From positions 70,784,756 to 70,848,755 of the forward strand of contig CM060731.1 of NCBI GenBank assembly GCA_030704615.1: a stretch of 64,000 nt of DNA, in the 5' to 3' direction. This stretch comes from Takakia lepidozioides. Lineage: Eukaryota > Streptophyta > Takakiopsida > Takakiales > Takakiaceae. Made by a program: the position numbers and the translations under genes. This document shows, one piece after another, positions 59,118-64,000 of the stretch. The notes beneath the pieces are model-generated. The model ran no database searches and was not told the DNA's origin. It was given only the letters and a program-made list of their open reading frames with translations. Numbering within the stretch: the stretch's first letter is position 1; each line of letters opens with the position of its first letter.

Positions 59118-60026
59118 GATCTGTCTAGCTTTCTTCTTGGGAGACATCTCCACTGTTCTGCCTTCCACATTCACACATGTTAGATCAAATTGAAGCCTGG
59201 AATGCAAGAGGTCAGCAATAGGCACATCTGCAGGGATTTCCTTGACGGACGGATGCTGAGGCAGTAAGCATGTCATGTTACCAGCAGTCAGCTCGTAAAT
59301 CAGATAGGGCCCCTCTATGCGAGTCTTACCCTTGGACTACTTTGCACGATGCTGCATTTTGACACATACAGTCTGACCAGCAACAAAAGTTGAAGAATAA
59401 ACCACCCGTCTGTTATACTGCTTGGCTTGAGCAAGCTGAGCCTTAGATATATTATACTTAGCCTCATCCATGATCCTAGAGTGATGTGCTAGCAAATCAG
59501 TAACAAACTGGTCCCAGTCTTCAAGTTCAGCAATTACTGGATTGAGAGGAGTGTGATGAATAGGAGAGACACAAGGGCGACCATAGAGAAGTTCAAAGAG
59601 GGTACGGCGGGTACTGGCATGCACAGCAGTCCTATAAGCAAAAATGAGAGGGAGAAGAAACACGTCTCATTCCTGAGTGAGCCCTCCACACTTCTCCAGC
59701 ATGAGACACATGGTTTGATTGAAGCGTTCCGTTAACCCATTGCACTGAGGGTGATAAGGTCGAGTGGTAGCTTGATGGATGCCCATGTTGTGACATATCA
59801 TCAACATCAAGATGTTACAGAATTCCTTGCCTTGATCAGTCAGAATTTCCAAAGGATAGCCGTGTCGCAAGATAATCTCATCGAAGAAAAACTGGGCTAC
59901 ACCATCACTATCCTTGGCCACCAGTGGTTGGACCTCCACCCACTTAGTCAGATAATCCATAGCCACAACAATGTAACTATGGCCCTTCGATGTGAGATTC
60001 AAGGGTCCTACGAGATCCATCCCCAC
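59118..60026 (-). pseudogene. Gypsy integrase core and C-terminus, stop-interrupted
   Basis: DLVGPLNLTSKGHSYIVVAMDYLTKWVEV carries the first catalytic Asp region. LTDQGKEFCN has the second Asp, and HPQCNGLTERFNQT the Glu. The frame is broken near 59664 and again by TAG at about 59335, after which KGKTRIEGPYLIYEL continues to a TAA near 59118. No chromodomain is visible, unlike the first Gypsy element. Confidence 0.85.
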
Positions 60027-60080
60027 CCTAGCAAATGCAGATGTGACGGGGATAGACTGCAGCTCAAGCTCAACACTATT

Positions 60081-61739
60081 CTAACTAATTCTGGACTTTT
60101 GGCTTAAATCCGGACCAAACTTAATATATATTTGAATTAAAACAAATGCAGTTTTTTCTTTAGATTTTTCAGTCAATGGTACTTGCCAGAACCCTGATGC
60201 AAGATCGAACTTAGAGAATATCTTGGCACCATGTAGCATGTCCAATGTTTCGTTAATTCTAGGTAAGGGATAGACATCCTTCTTAGTGATAGCATTAAGC
60301 CTTCGAAAATCCACACAAAACCTAGTGCTGCCATCCTTTTTCCCAATCAGCACTATGGGACTGGCCCATGGAGAAACAGAGGGGCGTATGACCCCTGCAT
60401 CAAGCATTTTCTTTATCTCTTCATGAATTATAGATCTCTCCTTGACTCTTTCTCTATAAGGATATTGTTTCACAGGTTTCCCTTCACTCTCTATGTCATG
60501 CTCGATGAGGGTGGTTCTGCCTAAATCAGTGGGCCCCCTGCTGAACACATCAGCATTCTTCCTTAGAAGATCCTTCAATCTAGATAGCTGAGAGTCCTCT
60601 AGAGAACCTATCTTGACCATAAAAATCTCTTTGATATGAGCTTCATCAAAGACATCAGGATGGCAAGGCTGAGGTGGAGCAGAGTACCTTGCAAATGCAG
60701 TCAAGGACTCAACCTCATTGTTGACAAGACCCATTTCTTGTAGAGTAAAACCTTCCTGAATTTCCATGATGTCATCAATGGGTATAGCAGAAATTCTAGC
60801 CAGCACTTGGCCCCTCCTTACGATGACAGGCATCCTCTCAGGATTAGCAACAAGTAGCTTGACCTCGTCCTTGAATCCTCTATCAATGACAACTGAAGCT
60901 ATCATGCAATGTTTTTGCAAGGCCAACCTTTGCCATCCTACCGCCTCGAGATAATACCCCTGTGGACATAAGAAAGCACACCCAGTAGGCACCATCTTTT
61001 GACTCATGGGAGGGACAGTGAAATCAGCACATGCACGAATGAGAGTAGTATTATCACGAACTGGAACTGGCTGACCACCTTTCTGTCTCATAGCAGGGAT
61101 AGTCCATTGCTGCAAGGTATGCGCAGGCGCTTCTAAATGCATGAACTGTTGCCAACTAACTTCTTTACCACTGCGGTCTCTAACCCATTGAGCAGTAGCC
61201 CTAAGCTGAGAGAGCTTGGCAGCATTTAAGCCACGAGTAACATGAATGGTGGTTAAAGGAACAGCGACCTCCTGCCCATCTCCCTTCTTGAAGCGCATGG
61301 TACTATCCCCAAGATCTATGGAGGCAGCAGCCCCTTTCATCCAATCCAGCCCCAAGAGGAACTGGTCCCCCATGGTGACTATACACGTAATCAGCACCTC
61401 TTTCCCATGAATGCCTACAGGAACCGACACCAAACCAAGTGGCTCGTATGTAGTTCCATCAGCAATAACCACCTCCATACCAGCAGCAGATCCTAGCTTG
61501 AGCCCAAGAACACGCACTATTTCTAAAGGTATCGCTGATACGGTACATCCAGTATCTATGACACAAGGGAAGTTAAGCTGCCCTATATGACACTGGGTGA
61601 GCAAGGGAGAAATAGGGTCCTGTAGAAGCTTCTTACTCAATTCACAGTGTAAAGCTTTGAATTTTGTGGAAAGCATTACCCTTGTCATCCGACTTGCTTT
61701 TGCTGGGAATTTGGACCTCTGACTAGTTCGATCTCCCAC
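60081..61739 (-). pseudogene. Gypsy protease and truncated reverse transcriptase
   Basis: Aspartic protease motif CVIDTGCTVSAIP with a downstream LLGLDWM; then a long linker and the N-terminal half of RT (VKERSIIHEEIKKMLDAGVIRPS, STRFCVDFRRLNAITKKDVYPLPRI, FSKFDLASGFWQV). It ends 552 codons after its ATG in a short non-homologous tail, marking the internal deletion. Confidence 0.9.
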
Positions 61740-61759
61740 ACCTAGCTTCTTGGGAGATC

Positions 61760-63385
61760 TTACTCGTTTAAAGGCTGTTTTCCTTTTCTGAAAGCTTCAA
61801 GCATAGCAGGGAGATCAGACTGAAAAGGACAATACTTTGTAGCATGGTTGGGATCTTTGCATATGTAACACGGGGCATGACGACCCTGATAGGAGCTACC
61901 AGTCTGAGTTCTGCCATGATTGTTGGCGACAACACTGGCAAGTGTGTTGGTGGCCTTAGTGGTCCAGGTTGTTTCAGCCTTGAGGTTGGTCATTTTTTCC
62001 TCTAAGTCTATTTCTAGATTATCCAGACGCCTGGCCAAGGCTTCATTGAACTCAGCCATGGCTGCTTGTAATGGAGGAGGCACATAGGCCCTTACTTTTT
62101 CCGTTTCCTTGTCTCCCACAACAAATTTAACCTCCTTCCTAGGGGCTTTACCACTGGCAGCCAGCTCCTTCATTTTGATTTCGACTTCTTTAATCATCTA
62201 ATCATTGTTGTCAAACTCCTTCCGCTGTGCCCAGGTCTGGACAGAGGCGGGAAGACCTTGCCAAAAGAACATTTTGACCATCCTAGCTCTCTCTTCAGGG
62301 TTCTTGAAATTCTCCATGACCCCTACTTTAATATCCAGGTAATATTGCCACAAAGGCTCACCCTCTTTGTACTTTCTATAGTACAACTTCCCAAATGTTT
62401 CCAAGGGCAGCTCATCAGGTTTGAACAGCTTGGTGGTGCTTTCCATGAAGGGTACTTCTCTTCCACAAGGTCAACATTCAGTAGGGTGCAGGCTTGCCCT
62501 TTCATGGCCAATTGAAAGGCATGTATCTTGAAATCTTCATGAACCCCATCAAGCAGAGCAGTGCTTTCAAACAATTTGAGAAACTCAACAAAGTCTTTTC
62601 CTACTTTGTACTCTGGGTAAGATTGAGCCTGTACTTTGGGTATTGACTTCCGAGGGATAGGCACAAAAGACAACTGCAGGTTTCAGGGCAGCTTCCCTTA
62701 CCTCCATGGTAGCAGCCTGAGTCATGAGTATTTTCAAGAGAGAAGGACACTTGGACAACACATCCATAGCTTCACTCAAACTACGAATGTCAGCATTGCA
62801 TGCAGCTACTTCAGGGTCAGCATTAAGTGTTCCTAAGCCATCAGTATCCACTTCTTCTTCTACCAGTGATGGGACATCACTGTCAGATTCGGGGTTTTCT
62901 TTAGACTGGGGTTTGATGACACTAAAATTCAGTCTGGTAGGGATTTCCTTGTTTGCATTCGGATTGTGCAGGGGAGAAACTACCGGAGAGATTCCATGAC
63001 TGGGGCCTTCTTCAGTTCGTGGTAAGGCAGCCAAAGTAGGCACCCCAGCAGACAAGGAGCCAGTTCTCATGTGTTGGTTAGCAGGCATTTCTAGGGACAT
63101 ATTGCTATCCTCCGTAGTGGTCTCATCCTTACCATCACCCGTACTGCCTCCTATAACAGACGAGACTTTATCTATGGACATAATTCGATCAAAATCTGAT
63201 CTTAACCAGGACTTAGAAGTGATAGGCATGGTAATTCCAGCAAGGGGGACTAGAGAAGAAGATACTTTACCCTTCTCACCAATTTGGATGCGGGAAGGAA
63301 GGTGTTGAGCCTCTGTATTGACGGGAATCGCCTGCCCGAGATCTGTCCATGGGGTTGAGGAAGGACCTCGGAGCCGAGTTCTCAC
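61760..63385 (-). pseudogene. Gypsy gag with zinc knuckle, multiply frameshifted
   Basis: The C-terminal part has the knuckle CYICKDPNHATKYC (CCHC spacing) near 61880-61840. The capsid-like part (KLYYRKYKEGEPLWQYYLDIK) spans two frames that switch near 62655 and 62450. A TAG at about 62198 splits the end. The Ser/Pro-rich N-terminal leader covers 63385-62660. Confidence 0.8.
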
Positions 63386-63445
63386 CTGTGCACCCAGCTA
63401 GTTGCCACACCTGAGCCAGAATTCGACGTGAACAACTGGGAAGCC

Positions 63446-63953
63446 CTACTCACGAACTAGGATGGAGTCCAATGGATAAGTAGCGAGCTTGTCTCCCCTT
63501 TGTAGATGGGCTACACACTCATCATTGAAGCGTTTAGCAGGGAAGATGACAAGATCCGCTCGGTCAGCTCTGCTACCAACAACGCTCATGCCATGAAGGA
63601 TGTCAACCCCTATAGTGAGTTGATCCAATGTCAGGGTAGAGCAGAATCTTAATGCATGCAACAACAACGAGCCAGGGCCTTGAACAAAATAATCTAACCA
63701 ACTAGGGTTGATCACACGGGAGAGAGCATGAAAGGTGTGAGCTCCGTTGCGATTAGGGAACACCAGCCATTCAGGGACTCCCAATTGCTGTCAGGTAAGC
63801 CGTCTGCCAACATGCACTTGATAATCGCGTTCGTTCCCACTCGTCTACCAACTGTGTTGTACTGATCGAACTTGCAGAGGAGGGGACAAGAGACTGAGAG
63901 TCTTGAGTCAAGGGCGCTGCGTTGAATGCGAGGAGCGTGGCCGCATAGAACAC
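63446..63953 (-). pseudogene. Possible upstream part of the second Gypsy gag, or other leader frame
   Basis: The frame 63784-63446 (WLVFPNRNGAHTFHALSRV) is in the same phase as the gag leader but separated from it by stops at about 63443 and 63400. A further frame covers 63953-63771. No domain is recognised. The window ends before any LTR can be seen. Confidence 0.3.
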
Positions 63954-64000
63954 AGCAAAACGGATGTCGGCTTCTTCAGAGGTTTGTTGCTCGTGCAGTA

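Larger units (their letters stand above)
59118..63953 (-). mobile_element. Second Ty3/Gypsy element, internally deleted, right end off-window
   Basis: The minus-strand order is gag (about 63950-61760), protease-RT (61739-60081) and integrase (60026-59118). The RNase H domain, the RT palm YxDD region and the integrase zinc finger are missing: after WQVPLTEKSKEKTAFV the RT frame runs into unrelated residues, and the next recognisable sequence is the integrase core. The gag has frame jumps near 62655 and 62450 and a TAG at about 62198. It has no sequence in common with the LTRs of the 13.6-20.5 kb element, so it is a different and older family. LTRs were not identified. Confidence 0.85.

Overview
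The window is nuclear DNA of a plant-lineage (streptophyte) eukaryote. The evidence is a set of intron-containing genes with plant-type products: DET1, a GT47 exostosin-like glycosyltransferase, a DUF220 protein, a plant-type pterin-4a-carbinolamine dehydratase, DGAT2 and a plant L-gulono-1,4-lactone oxidase. A chromodomain Ty3/Gypsy element primed from initiator-Met tRNA fits the same picture. Introns run from about 80 bp to more than 600 bp. The species cannot be named from the sequence; a non-seed plant or charophyte alga would be consistent with the piggyBac remnant and the diverged proteins, but that is inference.

Layout. 0-13.5 kb is accessory and repeat-rich: a decayed RING-H2 gene, two arrays of ~120-bp tandem repeats, four consecutive foldback (hairpin) structures, a broken kinase-like gene, an array of short GC-rich palindromes in AT-rich DNA, several kilobases built from AGTCTGC/GCAGACT words, a Ulp1-protease-like fragment, and a MULE/SWIM transposase pseudogene. 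13.57-20.54 kb is an almost intact, young Gypsy chromovirus on the minus strand (two 724-bp LTRs, TATTT target duplication, tRNA-iMet primer site, one frameshift). 20.5-29.4 kb holds little coding sequence apart from a piggyBac transposase pseudogene, one MITE and one SINE with a 12-bp target duplication.

29.4-57 kb is a genic island: GT47 (+), DET1 (+), DUF220 (-), PCD (+), DGAT2 (-), GULLO (+). DUF220 and PCD are divergent; DET1/DUF220 and PCD/DGAT2 are convergent. The products act in wall or glycan synthesis, light-signalling ubiquitin ligase complexes, pterin recycling, triacylglycerol synthesis and ascorbate-related oxidation. They look like unrelated housekeeping neighbours, not one pathway. 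Exon models were built from protein-family conservation plus GT/GC-AG sites, and the exon arithmetic closes. GT47 and DET1 each need single-base indel corrections, mostly in short homopolymers.

52-58.3 kb carries non-autonomous elements: two related tRNA-headed SINE copies and two TIR elements. These two, with the one at 27 kb, all begin TACCGT and are flanked by or start at TA. 59.1-64 kb is an older, internally deleted Gypsy element on the minus strand that runs off the right edge.
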